From Rhodococcus sp. ARC_M5 (GTDB lineage Bacteria; Actinomycetota; Actinomycetes; Mycobacteriales; Mycobacteriaceae): DNA of 64,000 nt. Under the pieces are notes generated by a model. The model was given only the letters and a program-made list of their open reading frames with translations, searched no databases and had not been told where the DNA came from. Numbering within the stretch: position 1 is the stretch's first letter; each line of letters begins with the position of its first letter. The stretch is taken from contig NZ_JALGQE010000003.1 in the NCBI RefSeq assembly GCF_022810405.1, forward strand, positions 124,001-188,000. Reading direction: 5' to 3'. This document shows, in pieces, positions 34,322 to 45,627 of the stretch. The position numbers were made by a program, and so were the translations under genes.

Positions 34322-34942
34322 ATGAAACGACTTCTGCTCCTTGCAGTCGGTGCAACAGCTCTCGTCGCGTGCGGCGGGTCGGAGCAGGGAACGCCGTCGG
34401 CAGCACCGTCCTCGGCCGTTTCGGCGACCACACCGGAAAGCCCAGCACAGGTGACGCCGGATCCGGCAACCGAAGGAACGCAGCCGCAGCAGACCCCGCC
34501 CGAGGAGGCCGGCGACCTGGTTCCGATGGGCCCGCCTGACGACGAGCCGCAGTGTCTCGATCTGGCGTCGGCACCGGTGACACAGGCCGTGGACTCGCTG
34601 CCGCTGGTGTTCGCCGATTCACCCTGGGTCGCCACCGACATGGGCGATCCGTGTGCGTCGTTCACCTGGGTGGAAGCGCTGCCGTACGGCGCGACGGTGA
34701 GCTCGCCGACGCATCTGCTGTTCTTCCACGACGCCGAGTATCTGGGCACGGCCACGCTCGAGCCCTACGGATTCACTTCTGTGGCGGCGCAATCCGTCGA
34801 TACCGTCACAGTGAACTACCGCTGGCCGCTCGCGAACGACGCCAACGCCAATCCCACCGGCGGCCCGGTGACGATCGACTATCGCTGGGACGGGACGCAG
34901 GTGACCATGATCGGCACCCTCCCGCCCGAGGTCACCGGCTAG
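34322..34942 (+). CDS. LppP/LprE-family lipoprotein
   Basis: The protein has 206 residues. The signal peptide ends in LVAC with the lipidated Cys at 17. A Ser/Pro/Thr-rich linker of about 60 residues follows. The C-terminal domain has GDPCASFTWVEALPYGATVS, SPTHLLFFHDAEYLGTATLE, VDTVTVNYRW and NPTGGPVTIDYRW, which match the mycobacterial LppP/LprE family. It should sit on the outer face of the membrane. Function is unknown. It converges with the MBL hydrolase gene with a 4-base overlap. Confidence 0.87.
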   Translation: MKRLLLLAVGATALVACGGSEQGTPSAAPSSAVSATTPESPAQVTPDPATEGTQPQQTPPEEAGDLVPMGPPDDEPQCLDLASAPVTQAVDSLPLVFADSPWVATDMGDPCASFTWVEALPYGATVSSPTHLLFFHDAEYLGTATLEPYGFTSVAAQSVDTVTVNYRWPLANDANANPTGGPVTIDYRWDGTQVTMIGTLPPEVTG

Positions 34943-35577
34943 ATCGAGACGGACGATTCCTCGGGAAGCTCGCGGATTTCGGCGTCGGACATCTCCTTGA
35001 AGCGGCCGTAGTAGACGCCCCTCGCCTGTTCCGCGACGATGGCCTGGTGAATGGGAAACGCCATCCTCGGGGCCACTGCGCGCAGGAACTCGACGGTCTC
35101 GGAGAGCTTCGACCACGGCGCGGCTGCGGGAAGCGCGAGCACCTCGACCTGCTGCTCGGGGACGAACAGCGAGTCGCCCGGGTGGAACAGCTGGCCTGGA
35201 TTCTCCGGAGTGCCGAGCAGGTAGCCGGTGTTGTCGATCTCCGGCAGTTCGGGATGAATGACGGCATGAGTGCCGCCCACGCCGGTGACGGTGATGCCGC
35301 CGACAGTGAAGGCCTTGCCTGCAGGAGCCGCCGCCCACTTGCCGCCGAGTTGGCCCGCGGTCATCGGATCGGCGTGTAGTGCCGCTCGCGGATTGGCCTC
35401 GACGAGAGCGGGAAGTCGTTGCAGATCGACGTGATCCGGGTGCTGATGGGTGACGAGGATGGCGTCGAGTCCGGTGATGCCCTCGAACCCGTGGGAGAAC
35501 GTGCCCGGATCGAACAGGACGGTGGTGCCGTTGAGTTCGACGAGAACGCAGGAATGTCCGAAGTGAGTCAGCCGCAT
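34939..35577 (-). CDS. MBL-fold metal-dependent hydrolase (UPF0173-like)
   Basis: The protein has 212 residues. It starts MRLTHFGHSCVLVE, and THQHPDHVD near residue 43 is the HxHxDH zinc motif, with GGTHAVIH near 95, PGDSLF and PIHQ later. These mark the metallo-beta-lactamase fold of the UPF0173/YtkL group; the substrate is unknown. The ATG at 35577 follows TACTGT (minus strand, 35585-35590) by 7 bases. It is divergent from purS, with the starts 100 bases apart. Confidence 0.88.
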   Translation of the reverse strand: MRLTHFGHSCVLVELNGTTVLFDPGTFSHGFEGITGLDAILVTHQHPDHVDLQRLPALVEANPRAALHADPMTAGQLGGKWAAAPAGKAFTVGGITVTGVGGTHAVIHPELPEIDNTGYLLGTPENPGQLFHPGDSLFVPEQQVEVLALPAAAPWSKLSETVEFLRAVAPRMAFPIHQAIVAEQARGVYYGRFKEMSDAEIRELPEESSVSI

Positions 35578-35584
35578 GGACTCC

Positions 35585-35590
35585 ACAGTA
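35585..35590 (-). promoter_or_regulatory. Putative -10 box of the MBL hydrolase gene
   Basis: TACTGT on the minus strand ends 7 bases before the start codon; the transcript would be leaderless. Confidence 0.4.
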
Positions 35591-35622
35591 AGCGCGGTTT
35601 CGCGCCTCCCGCCAGGGCTGCG

Positions 35623-35628
35623 TAGACT
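35623..35628 (+). promoter_or_regulatory. Putative -10 box of purSQ
   Basis: TAGACT lies 49 bases before the purS start. The same hexamer is found before purL and purF. Unlike the leaderless genes, purS has its own ribosome site. Confidence 0.4.
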
Positions 35629-35677
35629 CCCACCTGCCGGTAACTGTCTTGCTGTACGTATTTCAAGGAGCACTTTC

Positions 35678-35914
35678 GTGGCCCGAGTCGTTGTCGATGT
35701 CATGCCCAAGGCCGAGATTCTCGATCCGCAGGGTCAGGCGATCGCGGGTGCGCTCGGCCGTCTGGGAATCTCCGGCGTGTCCGACGTTCGCCAGGGCAAG
35801 CGTTTCGAGCTCGAGATCGACGATTCCGTCGACGACGCGGAGCTCGAGAAAATCGCCGAATCGCTGCTCGCCAACACGGTGATCGAGGACTGGAAAGTGA
35901 CCCGCATCTCATGA
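35678..35914 (+). CDS. purS: Phosphoribosylformylglycinamidine synthase subunit PurS
   Basis: The protein has 78 residues, the usual PurS length. It starts [20 protein letters not shown] and contains the family pattern [23 protein letters not shown]. PurS forms a dimer that docks PurQ onto PurL so that ammonia can pass. The GTG start has AAGGAG 7 bases upstream. The stop overlaps purQ (ATGA). Confidence 0.95.
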   Translation: MARVVVDVMPKAEILDPQGQAIAGALGRLGISGVSDVRQGKRFELEIDDSVDDAELEKIAESLLANTVIEDWKVTRIS

Positions 35915-36588
35915 GCGCCCGCGTAGGTGTCATCACCTTCCCCGGCACACTCGACGACGTCGACGCCTCCCGCGCAGTCACCCTTGCCGGCGGAGAAGCC
36001 GTCAGTCTGTGGCACGCCGACGCCGATCTGAAGAACGTCGACGCCATCGTCGTACCCGGCGGATTCTCCTACGGCGACTACCTCCGGGCCGGCGCAATCG
36101 CCCGCTTCGCTCCCGTGATGGAGTCCGTCGTGAAAGCAGCCGAGGGCGGTATGCCGGTTCTCGGTATCTGCAACGGCTTTCAGGTGCTCTGTGAGGTGGG
36201 GCTCCTTCCAGGCGCGCTGACCCGCAACGAAGGGCTCCACTTCGTCTGCCGCGATCAGTGGCTGGCAGTGGAGAACACCGACACTGCGTGGTCGTCGCGC
36301 TACGAGCCCGGTGCGGAGATCCTGATTCCGGTCAAGAACGCCGAAGGTCGCTTCCAAGCACCGCAGAACGTGCTCGACGAGCTCGAGGGCGAGGGCCGGG
36401 TGGTGTTCCGTTACAGCGGAACCAACCCGAACGGATCGCAGCGCGGGATCGCCGGTATCTCCTCGGCCAACGGCCGGGTCGTCGGTTTGATGCCGCACCC
36501 CGAGCACGCCACCGAGCCACTGACCGGACCGAGTGACGACGGCTTGGGCATCTTCTACTCGGCACTGGACACGATCGTCAACTCCTGA
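35911..36588 (+). CDS. purQ: Phosphoribosylformylglycinamidine synthase subunit PurQ (glutaminase)
   Basis: The protein has 225 residues. It is a class I glutamine amidotransferase: [18 protein letters not shown] near residue 48, the nucleophile Cys in [13 protein letters not shown] near 88, and the His/Glu pair in [10 protein letters not shown] near 195. It releases ammonia from glutamine for PurL, in the FGAR to FGAM step. It is coupled to purS by a 4-base overlap. purL itself lies 4.3 kb downstream, separated by unrelated genes. Confidence 0.96.
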   Translation: MSARVGVITFPGTLDDVDASRAVTLAGGEAVSLWHADADLKNVDAIVVPGGFSYGDYLRAGAIARFAPVMESVVKAAEGGMPVLGICNGFQVLCEVGLLPGALTRNEGLHFVCRDQWLAVENTDTAWSSRYEPGAEILIPVKNAEGRFQAPQNVLDELEGEGRVVFRYSGTNPNGSQRGIAGISSANGRVVGLMPHPEHATEPLTGPSDDGLGIFYSALDTIVNS

Positions 36589-36624
36589 CTCGAACCTGTC
36601 GGTGGCGGCGGTTATCGTGCCGCC

Positions 36625-36975
36625 ATGACACTGACGTTGGGCATGATCACGTTCGACACCACCGATCCGAAACCGCTCGCACGCTGGTGGGCGGCGCAGG
36701 TGGACGGAACGATCGTGGAGGAGAACGACGGCTGGTTCTACGTCGTCGAACTCGCCGCCGCGCCGTACCGAATGGCCTTTCAGAAGATCGACGACCCGAC
36801 GCCCGGCAAGAATCGCGTCCACCTCGACATGACCACCGCTGATCTCGACGGTGAGGTCGCGCGCCTGCTCGAGGCGGGTGCGAGTGAAGTTGCCCAGCAC
36901 ACCATGGGCGACTTTCGTTGGGTCACCCTGACCGATCCCGACGGCAACTCGTTCTGCGTGTCCGGGTCGCACTGA
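36625..36975 (+). CDS. VOC-family (glyoxalase-like) protein
   Basis: The protein has 116 residues with one glyoxalase/bleomycin-resistance beta-alpha-beta-beta-beta unit pair (MITFDTTDPKPLARWWAAQVDG; NRVHLDMTTADLDGEVARLLEAGA; VTLTDPDGNSFCV). Metal-binding His and Glu positions are only partly kept. Its role is unknown. TATCGT ends 6 bases before the ATG, so it may be leaderless and separate from purSQ. Confidence 0.85.
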   Translation: MTLTLGMITFDTTDPKPLARWWAAQVDGTIVEENDGWFYVVELAAAPYRMAFQKIDDPTPGKNRVHLDMTTADLDGEVARLLEAGASEVAQHTMGDFRWVTLTDPDGNSFCVSGSH

Positions 36976-36979
36976 GCGG

Positions 36980-37309
36980 ATGCCCGCCCAATCGTGGGTC
37001 ACCCTGATCGTCGGTGTGCTCGCCGTCCTCGGAGTCGCTCTCACCATTCGTCAGCGCACCGTCGCCGACAAACGGGCCCAGGCTTGGCAACGCATCACCT
37101 GGTGCCTCGACCACACCGTCAGTGACAGTGATGACGAAGCAGAACTCGGCTGGGACGTCTTTGCGACGGTCACCGACTCCCCGCTCATCACCAGCACCGA
37201 ACGCAAGGTGCTGCTGGCCGTTGCGGGCCGATCTGCACGTCGCGCACTGGCGCAACCGCGCGAAACCGAGGACACTGACGGCGAGAGCGAGCAGGAGGAC
37301 CCGCGATGA
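36980..37309 (+). CDS. Small membrane-anchored protein of unknown function
   Basis: The protein has 109 residues. One N-terminal hydrophobic helix (about 5-23, SWVTLIVGVLAVLGVALTI) is followed by a basic and then acidic soluble part (WQRITWCLDHTVSDSDDEAELGWDV near residue 38) and a Glu/Asp-rich tail. I do not recognise a family. It starts 4 bases after the VOC gene stop and its stop overlaps the next small gene (ATGA), so the three are probably co-transcribed. Confidence 0.7.
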   Translation: MPAQSWVTLIVGVLAVLGVALTIRQRTVADKRAQAWQRITWCLDHTVSDSDDEAELGWDVFATVTDSPLITSTERKVLLAVAGRSARRALAQPRETEDTDGESEQEDPR

Positions 37310-37467
37310 CCACCACCGACGAACGCAACGTCAGAGCACCACGGCCCACGGTCGCCGCCGCCGCTGCCCGCGCGTACATCACCATGGCCGAACGCGATCA
37401 TCAACCCGTACCCGACTGGATTCGCGACGCTGCAGCCGGACGGCCCACCACTCCGCCGCCCGAATAG
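37306..37467 (+). CDS. Small 53-residue protein of unknown function
   Basis: An ATG overlapping the previous stop (ATGA) opens a 53-codon frame, MTTTDERNVRAPRPTVAAAA at the start, with RAYITMAERDHQPVPDWIRD in the middle and a Pro-rich end. Codon third positions are strongly G/C biased, and the coupling to the membrane-anchored gene supports translation. No family is recognised. The protein looks soluble and partly helical, possibly a partner of the membrane-anchored neighbour. Confidence 0.6.
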   Translation: MTTTDERNVRAPRPTVAAAAARAYITMAERDHQPVPDWIRDAAAGRPTTPPPE

Positions 37468-37492
37468 CGGGTCTACCGGCACGTGATCGCGG

Positions 37493-38389
37493 TCAGGCCG
37501 CGCACGCTCGCAGCTCTGCCAAGGTAGAGGCGAAAACTCCCGTGGGCCCGCTCGATACGTCGCAGTACTCGCCGTCTCGCCAGAAGAACACCGAGCGTGA
37601 CAGTGGGCTCGGCGTGTCACGACTGAACATATCTGCCAGATCGGCGAGCTCGGCTGCTGCCGCGAGCGCCACGTCGGCGTTGCGTGGCCGGTGAAAAATG
37701 AACTCGTAGGCATTGGGAACGACGAACAATACGCCGTACAGACATTCGCCGAGGTGTGCGGAGATCAGCGTGGACATATCGGCGACTTTCGACGCGAGGT
37801 AGATCGAATCGCCGCTGAGGACGTCGATGTCGATGCCGTTTCTGCTGAGAATTCGGCCGTCCTCGAACTTCAGCGCTGCGGTGTTCCTTCGGCCGGCTGC
37901 CCAGGCGGCGTTCAGATCTCGGCCTACGAGATGTCGATCTGCCAGTGTCACAGCGCGATTCGGAGAAGACAGGTTCAGTACCCGCCTCGGTGCGCCCGGC
38001 ACGTCGAGTAGCGGGACGGAATACTCGTACTCGCACTCACCCATAGCCGCCAGGGCGGACGGAGCGATGACGCGCTCGCGCAGCCTCGAGTGGAACTCGT
38101 CGTCCGACAGTCCGGTGAAGAACGTGGGATCCGCCTCGCGCATCGTCTCGATCATGAGGTCGACATGGCCGGCGATGATGCCGTCCCACGCCGATCGACT
38201 CACCCCGGAGCACCGAGCGAACACATTGTTCAGTGACATACGAACGCCCGAGCCCACCGCCAAAGTCGTCGCGTCCTCTCGGTGAACCACCACCCCTCGC
38301 TTACGAAATGCTTCGATCGTCTTCATCCGCACGATGGCGAATGTGGTCGCATGAACTGCGCCGTAGTCAGGCAAAGAATGAAATTTCAT
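37493..38389 (-). CDS. Uncharacterised protein, distantly DUF1444/YtpQ-like
   Basis: The protein has 298 residues and starts at the ATG 38389 after a G-rich site (GGGGGGAC). No signal or membrane segment is visible. The order of features (an N-terminal alpha/beta part, then [31 protein letters not shown], a short Gly turn, a [17 protein letters not shown] segment, then [17 protein letters not shown]) recalls DUF1444 proteins such as YtpQ. The likeness is loose and is inference. It faces away from the M18 aminopeptidase gene (divergent starts 68 bases apart). Confidence 0.6.
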   Translation of the reverse strand: MKFHSLPDYGAVHATTFAIVRMKTIEAFRKRGVVVHREDATTLAVGSGVRMSLNNVFARCSGVSRSAWDGIIAGHVDLMIETMREADPTFFTGLSDDEFHSRLRERVIAPSALAAMGECEYEYSVPLLDVPGAPRRVLNLSSPNRAVTLADRHLVGRDLNAAWAAGRRNTAALKFEDGRILSRNGIDIDVLSGDSIYLASKVADMSTLISAHLGECLYGVLFVVPNAYEFIFHRPRNADVALAAAAELADLADMFSRDTPSPLSRSVFFWRDGEYCDVSSGPTGVFASTLAELRACAA

Positions 38390-38456
38390 GACGTTGTCCC
38401 CCCGGTCGGTGTGTGCTCTCGAGGTGTTCGACGCGGCGGCTGCCACAATGGTTCCC

Positions 38457-39752
38457 ATGTCGACTCACGCCTCCGCAACCGGTCTCTGCAACTTCGTCGA
38501 CGTCTCGCCGTCCCCGTTCCATGTGTGTCGGACGGTGTCGGTGCAGCTCGAGGATGCCGGGTTCGTGCGGCTGGACGAGACCGATGCATGGCCGACCGAG
38601 GCGGGTCGCTACTACCTCATCCGCGGCGGTTCGCTCGTCGCGTGGAGTACCGAGCGTGATTCGGGTCGTTCCGCAGGCTCCACTCCCGATGGCCCCTTCC
38701 GCATCGTCGGCGGACACACCGACAGCCCGAACCTCCGCGTGAAGCAGCATCCCGATCTGCAGTCCGCAGGCTGGCAGATGGTGGGCCTCGAACCGTACGG
38801 CGGCGCGTGGCTCAACTCCTGGCTCGACCGCGATCTGGGTATCTCCGGCCGGTTGAGTGTGCGCGACGGAAATGCCGTGCGCGAGGTGCTGGTGAAAGTC
38901 GACGAGCCCATTCTGCGAGTTCCTCAGCTGGCGATCCACCTGTCCGAGGATCGTAAGGGCGTCACCCTCGATCCGCAGCGGCACGTCAATGCCATTTGGG
39001 GAGTAGGCAATTCGCCGCAGTCGTTCATCTCCTACGTCGCCGAGCGAGAAGGCGTCGACCCGCATTCGGTGTTGGGTTGGGAGCTGATGACACACGATCT
39101 CGCGCCCAGTGCCGTCGTGGGCGTCGAGTCCGAGCTGGTCAGTGCGCCGCGTCTGGACAATCAAGGTACCTGCTACGCCGGAACTCAGGCTTTGCTTGCA
39201 GCAGTCGACAATCCGACTGCCGTCACGCCGGTTCTTGCGCTGTTCGATCACGAGGAAGTCGGCAGCATGTCCGACCGCGGCGCGTTCTCGGATCTGCTGA
39301 ACACCGTGCTCGAGCGCATCGTGATCGGACGCGGCGGTGGCCGTGAGGAGTTTCTCCGCGCGATGGCCGGATCCGTCTGTGCATCGGGCGATATGGCACA
39401 CGCAACGCATCCGAACTACCCGGATCGGCACGAGCCTGCGCACCGCATCGAGCTCGGCGGGGGACCGGTGCTGAAGGTCAACCAGAACCTGCGCTACGCA
39501 ACGGATTCCGCGGGTGCGGGTGCCTTCGCACTAGCGTGTGATCAGGCCGGAGTTCCCCTGCAGCGCTACGTACATCGCGCCGATCTGCCGTGCGGATCGA
39601 CCATCGGGCCGATCACTGCGTCGCGCACCGGACTGTCGACGGTGGACGTCGGTGCAGCGCAGCTCGCCATGCACTCCTCGCGAGAGTTGATGGGAGCCGC
39701 GGACGTGAAGCTGTACGCCGACGCCTTGGCGGCCTTCCTCGCCCCTGCCTGA
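38457..39752 (+). CDS. M18-family aminopeptidase
   Basis: The protein has 431 residues. Motifs of the aspartyl-aminopeptidase family are [20 protein letters not shown] near residue 18, the metal ligand His in [14 protein letters not shown] near 83, [10 protein letters not shown] with an Asp ligand near 230, [10 protein letters not shown] near 260 and the [10 protein letters not shown] region near 320. It is a cytoplasmic two-zinc enzyme that removes N-terminal acidic or other residues. The M. tuberculosis homologue at this spot is annotated pepC. The ATG at 38457 is chosen because the family N-terminus begins there. Confidence 0.92.
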   Translation: MSTHASATGLCNFVDVSPSPFHVCRTVSVQLEDAGFVRLDETDAWPTEAGRYYLIRGGSLVAWSTERDSGRSAGSTPDGPFRIVGGHTDSPNLRVKQHPDLQSAGWQMVGLEPYGGAWLNSWLDRDLGISGRLSVRDGNAVREVLVKVDEPILRVPQLAIHLSEDRKGVTLDPQRHVNAIWGVGNSPQSFISYVAEREGVDPHSVLGWELMTHDLAPSAVVGVESELVSAPRLDNQGTCYAGTQALLAAVDNPTAVTPVLALFDHEEVGSMSDRGAFSDLLNTVLERIVIGRGGGREEFLRAMAGSVCASGDMAHATHPNYPDRHEPAHRIELGGGPVLKVNQNLRYATDSAGAGAFALACDQAGVPLQRYVHRADLPCGSTIGPITASRTGLSTVDVGAAQLAMHSSRELMGAADVKLYADALAAFLAPA

Positions 39753-39765
39753 GCCCGATCACCGG

Positions 39766-40043
39766 TCGCAAACGCGCGCGCATTCGTCAGCTGCGCGCGG
39801 ATTCGCTACCTAATCCGGGGTGATTCAGCAAACGCGCGCGCGTTTGCGAATCCCGATGGGGCGGAGGGTGTGGGCGGAAGCCGAATACCGCGGCGCGACA
39901 TCGTTCCTCGTTCGGCAATCGCAAACGCGCGCGCATTCGCCAGGTGCGCGCGGATTCGCTACCTAATCCGGGGTGATTCAGCAAACGCGCGCGCGTTTGC
40001 GAATCCCGATGGCCCAGCGCTGCGAATCCCGATGGCCCAGCGC
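39766..40043. repeat. Long-period intergenic repeat with 20-base palindromes
   Basis: The 305-base gap between the convergent aminopeptidase and phosphorylase genes is filled by repeats. A 94-base unit at 39766-39859 recurs at 39919-40012 with two mismatches (period 153). Each unit contains the perfect palindrome GCAAACGCGCGCGCGTTTGC (39828-39847, 39981-40000). The second unit runs into a perfect 23-base tandem duplication (39998-40020 and 40021-40043, core GAATCCCGATGGCCCAGCGC). No coding frame is supported. Confidence 0.88.
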
Positions 40044-40057
40044 GGCGGACCCGCGCG

Positions 40058-40822
40058 CTACACAGGATCGAGTTGCAGACACGCATCCGCCGCGAGCCAG
40101 AACAACTGTTCGCGCACTGTTGTTGCCTTGGTCCAGCCGCGGTGATCCCAGTCGGCGGCCAGGGAGTCACCGGCGTACAGCAGTTGCGCGAATCGCACTC
40201 CGCGGAATCGGGCAACGGCGCAGAAGGCCGAGGCTTCCATGTCGACGGTTCGGCAGCCCTCTTCGACGCGACGGGAGACGCGCGCACGGGTCTCGCGGTA
40301 GAGCGCATCCGTCGTCCAGGACCGGCCGGTGACGAAGTCGATTCCGGCGTCGGTGAGCACCGACTGCAGCACGGCCACTCCGTCCGGATCGGCGTCGACC
40401 ACCCGGCCCGGCGGTAGGTAGTGGAACGAGGTGCCCTCGTCGCGAATGGCGCTGTCGACCACCATGACGTGTCCCATGCCCAGGTCGTCGGACAGTGCTC
40501 CCGCGCCGCCCACGGCCACGAACTGCGTGCAGCCCATCGCGATGGCCTCCTCGAGGAACAGTGCGGCCAGTGGCGCGCCGACGCCGGGGTGGAAGACGGC
40601 AAGCTTCTGCCCGTTCCGTTCGATCTCGTACACGGGGTGTTCGCCGTGCTCGGAGCGCATGATCGAGACGACTCGGGCGTCGCCTTTCGCGCAGATGCTC
40701 TCGATCACCTCGGAGAAGAAACAGACGACGGCTTTCGGCGGGACGTCGACTCCCTTGGCCACCATCGACGGGTCGATGACGCCCGTTTCGTCCAGATCGT
40801 CCTCGGTCAGCGCGATGTCCAT
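40058..40822 (-). CDS. Nucleoside phosphorylase (PNP/UDP family)
   Basis: The protein has 254 residues. It has the PNP_UDP pattern: FHPGVGAPLAALFLEEAIAMGC near residue 76, VAVGGAGALSDDLGMGHVMVV near 102, and VDMEASAFCAVARFRG near 193 with the ribose-binding Met-Glu pair. It splits a nucleoside with phosphate into base and ribose-1-phosphate, in salvage. Uridine phosphorylase-like substrates are likely, but purine nucleosides cannot be excluded. The ATG start lacks a strong ribosome site. Confidence 0.87.
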   Translation of the reverse strand: MDIALTEDDLDETGVIDPSMVAKGVDVPPKAVVCFFSEVIESICAKGDARVVSIMRSEHGEHPVYEIERNGQKLAVFHPGVGAPLAALFLEEAIAMGCTQFVAVGGAGALSDDLGMGHVMVVDSAIRDEGTSFHYLPPGRVVDADPDGVAVLQSVLTDAGIDFVTGRSWTTDALYRETRARVSRRVEEGCRTVDMEASAFCAVARFRGVRFAQLLYAGDSLAADWDHRGWTKATTVREQLFWLAADACLQLDPV

Positions 40823-40890
40823 GAGGTGATGTTCGCACGACCGAAGCGCAGCCCTGCACGACCGATGCCATACATGTCGCAGGGTCCCGA

Positions 40891-40896
40891 TAGACT
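40891..40896 (+). promoter_or_regulatory. Putative -10 box of purL
   Basis: TAGACT lies 39 bases before the purL start. The same hexamer precedes purS and purF. No clear -35 is seen. Confidence 0.4.
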
Positions 40897-40935
40897 CTCC
40901 CTGGCATTTCGCTCCATCGAAGGGACCTATTCCTC

Positions 40936-43227
<2,292 letters not shown>

Positions 43228-43232
43228 CCGAG

Positions 43233-45035
43233 GTGGGGGGACAGGTATCGGAGCGTCGGAAGGAGACCGAGCCCGCACTCGAGCAGGATCAGCATCACCG
43301 GTACCACCTGCCGTCGGTCGAATTCTCGGTCCCGTCGCCCGACAAGCATCCGTTCGTCATGTGGGCGTGGGGCCTGCTGCGCCTGGACTTCACCGGAATC
43401 GCGTTCAGCGCGTTGTTCTTCTGCTGGTCGTTGACTCCGTCTCTGCTCCCTCGGGGATGGTTGTTCCAGGGCATCATCGGCGGTATCAACGCGGCCATCG
43501 GCTACGCATTCGGCATCGCGGTGGGGTGGGCCGTGACCCGATGGTGGCTCTCGTCCCGATCGTGGTGGCCGTTGCCTCGCACGGTCGAGCTGGCCGTCAA
43601 AGTCGCTGTGCCCGTAATGGCGATCGCGGCATCGATGATCATGCTGGCGATCTCGGCGGAATGGCAGCGTGAGCTGGCCGCGCTGATGGACGCGGAGGGG
43701 ACGACCACAACGGGGTACCTCCGCACCGGCGCGCTCAGTATCGCCGTTGCGGCACTGTTGATCTCGGTGTGGCGGGTGTTGCGCGACCTCGTTCGGCTGG
43801 TCGCCCGTCAGATCAACCGCATCGTCAAGATGCCGCGAGAAGTGGCCAATGCGCTCGGGGTCGTCGTCCTGGTCGTGCTGTCCGTCGCCCTGGTTCAGGG
43901 TGTGCTGCTGCGTGCGGTCTCCGAGGTCACCAACTCGGCCTTCAGCCTGCAGAACGACGAAACCCGGGACGGCGCAGAGCAACCCGTTGCCGACGAACGC
44001 TCCGGCAGCCCGAACTCGTTGGCACCGTGGGACACTCTGGGTTTCGAGGGGCGCAACTTCGTCTCGAGTGGGCTGCGCGCCGACGAGATGGAGCGGGCCA
44101 CGGGCCGTCCGAGTCTCGAGCCGATCCGGGCCTACGCAGGCCTGGAAACCGCAGAGACGCAGGACGAACGACTGAACATCGTGGTCGCCGAACTCGAACG
44201 CACCGGGGCATTTCAGCGCGCGGCTCTCGTCGTCGTCCCGACCACCGGAACCGGCTGGGTCAACCCCACCGCCATCGAAGCCGAAGAGCTCATGTTCGAC
44301 GGCGATGTCGCCACCGTCGCATCCCAGTACTCGTACCTCCCGAGTTGGATCTCCTTCATCGCGGAGGGAGACAAGGCCGCGCAGGCAGGCAAAGCTCTGA
44401 TCGACAAGGTGCACGACCGCTGGCTGCAGGAACCGGAGGCAACGCGCCCCAAGTTCTACGTCTACGGCGAGAGCCTCGGTACTCAGGCGGGCGAGGGTGC
44501 GTTCACCGGCCTGGCCGACATCAGAGCCACCACCGACGGGGTCCTGTGGGTGGGACCGCCGAACAACAACCGCATCTGGAGTCAGTTCGTCAATAGGCGT
44601 GACCCGGGAAGTCCCGAGGTTCGGCCGGTGTACTCCGAGGGCCTGACCGTCCGATTCGCCGACAACTCGACGGGCATCCCGCCGGAGGATCAGCCGTGGT
44701 ACGAGCCGCGGATCCTCTACGTCCAGCACGCGTCGGATCCGGTCGTCTGGTGGTCACCGGACCTGCTGTTCGAGCGTCCCGACTGGCTCTCGGAACCACC
44801 GGGACCGGACCGGCTGCCGAGCATGCGATGGTTCCCGGTCGTCACCTTCTGGCAGGTGGCCGCCGATCTGACCAACGCCGCAGGCGTTCCCGACGGGCAT
44901 GGCCACAACTACGGAACCCTCGTGCTCGACGGCTGGGTGGCCGTCGCTGCGCCCGAGGGGTGGACCGACCGCGACACCGAACGAGTTCGCGGCGTCATGG
45001 AGCAGTTCGCCGGCCGAGACGGTCCCGAGAAGTGA
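43233..45035 (+). CDS. Membrane-bound alpha/beta hydrolase (Abhydrolase_9 family)
   Basis: The protein has 600 residues. The N-terminal half has about four or five hydrophobic helices (residues 45-235). The C-terminal half is a soluble alpha/beta hydrolase with nucleophile Ser in YVYGESLGTQAG near residue 412, and LYVQHASDPVVWW near 490 and HGHNYG near 558 for the acid and His. This is the PF15420/PF10081 architecture of mycolate-producing actinobacteria. Its substrate is unknown, probably a lipid at the membrane surface. It begins 5 bases after purL with a GTG start, which is tentative. The next gene overlaps by 4 bases. Confidence 0.83.
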   Translation: MGGQVSERRKETEPALEQDQHHRYHLPSVEFSVPSPDKHPFVMWAWGLLRLDFTGIAFSALFFCWSLTPSLLPRGWLFQGIIGGINAAIGYAFGIAVGWAVTRWWLSSRSWWPLPRTVELAVKVAVPVMAIAASMIMLAISAEWQRELAALMDAEGTTTTGYLRTGALSIAVAALLISVWRVLRDLVRLVARQINRIVKMPREVANALGVVVLVVLSVALVQGVLLRAVSEVTNSAFSLQNDETRDGAEQPVADERSGSPNSLAPWDTLGFEGRNFVSSGLRADEMERATGRPSLEPIRAYAGLETAETQDERLNIVVAELERTGAFQRAALVVVPTTGTGWVNPTAIEAEELMFDGDVATVASQYSYLPSWISFIAEGDKAAQAGKALIDKVHDRWLQEPEATRPKFYVYGESLGTQAGEGAFTGLADIRATTDGVLWVGPPNNNRIWSQFVNRRDPGSPEVRPVYSEGLTVRFADNSTGIPPEDQPWYEPRILYVQHASDPVVWWSPDLLFERPDWLSEPPGPDRLPSMRWFPVVTFWQVAADLTNAAGVPDGHGHNYGTLVLDGWVAVAAPEGWTDRDTERVRGVMEQFAGRDGPEK

Positions 45036-45625
45036 ACACCGAAGCGCTGCTGGTCGGCTCAGCGACGACGGCGTGGAGCACGGTCGTGCTGCCGTCGACA
45101 GGTCTCGATGCCCGGGGACGGGCGGTGGCCAATGCTTCGTTCGCCGTCGGTGTGGCTGCACTGTCCCGAACGGACGCGGAGAAACTCGGTCTACGCAACA
45201 CTGCTGCCGGTCTGAAATGGGGCGCTGCGGCGTCGGCGATTCCGGTGTTCGGAGCTGCCGTCGTCGCGGCGATTCCGGCGTTGCGACGCCGTGTCCGGCC
45301 GTCCGAGGACGATCTGGCCGAGTGGGTGCTGTTTCGGATTCCGGTGGGGACGGTGCTGACCGAGGAGTTGCTGTTCCGCGGTGTGCTCGACGCCGCGTCG
45401 CCGGTGCTGTCGCCGATCTTCTTCGGCCTGTGGCACATCCACCCGGCTCGCTCTGCGGGTGACAGCGTGGTCGGAACAGTGGTCGCGACCACGGCCGCGG
45501 GCGTGGTGTTCTCGTGGTTGCGGTCCCGCAGCGGGAGCGTGCTCGCCCCGGCCTTGCTGCACTACTTCCTCAACGCCAGCGGTGCCGTGCTGGCGCATCT
45601 CGCGGCGAACGACAGGAGTCGGTAG
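45032..45625 (+). CDS. CPBP-family intramembrane protease-like protein
   Basis: The protein has 197 residues with four or so hydrophobic segments. The three CPBP motifs are present: TEELLFRGVL near residue 110 (the EExxxR glutamates), FGLWHIHPAR near 132 and LLHYFLNASG near 178. CPBP/Abi proteins are membrane glutamic-type proteases (CAAX-protease relatives); substrates here are unknown. The GTG start overlaps the hydrolase stop (GTGA). Confidence 0.85.
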   Translation: MNTEALLVGSATTAWSTVVLPSTGLDARGRAVANASFAVGVAALSRTDAEKLGLRNTAAGLKWGAAASAIPVFGAAVVAAIPALRRRVRPSEDDLAEWVLFRIPVGTVLTEELLFRGVLDAASPVLSPIFFGLWHIHPARSAGDSVVGTVVATTAAGVVFSWLRSRSGSVLAPALLHYFLNASGAVLAHLAANDRSR

Positions 45626-45627
45626 CA

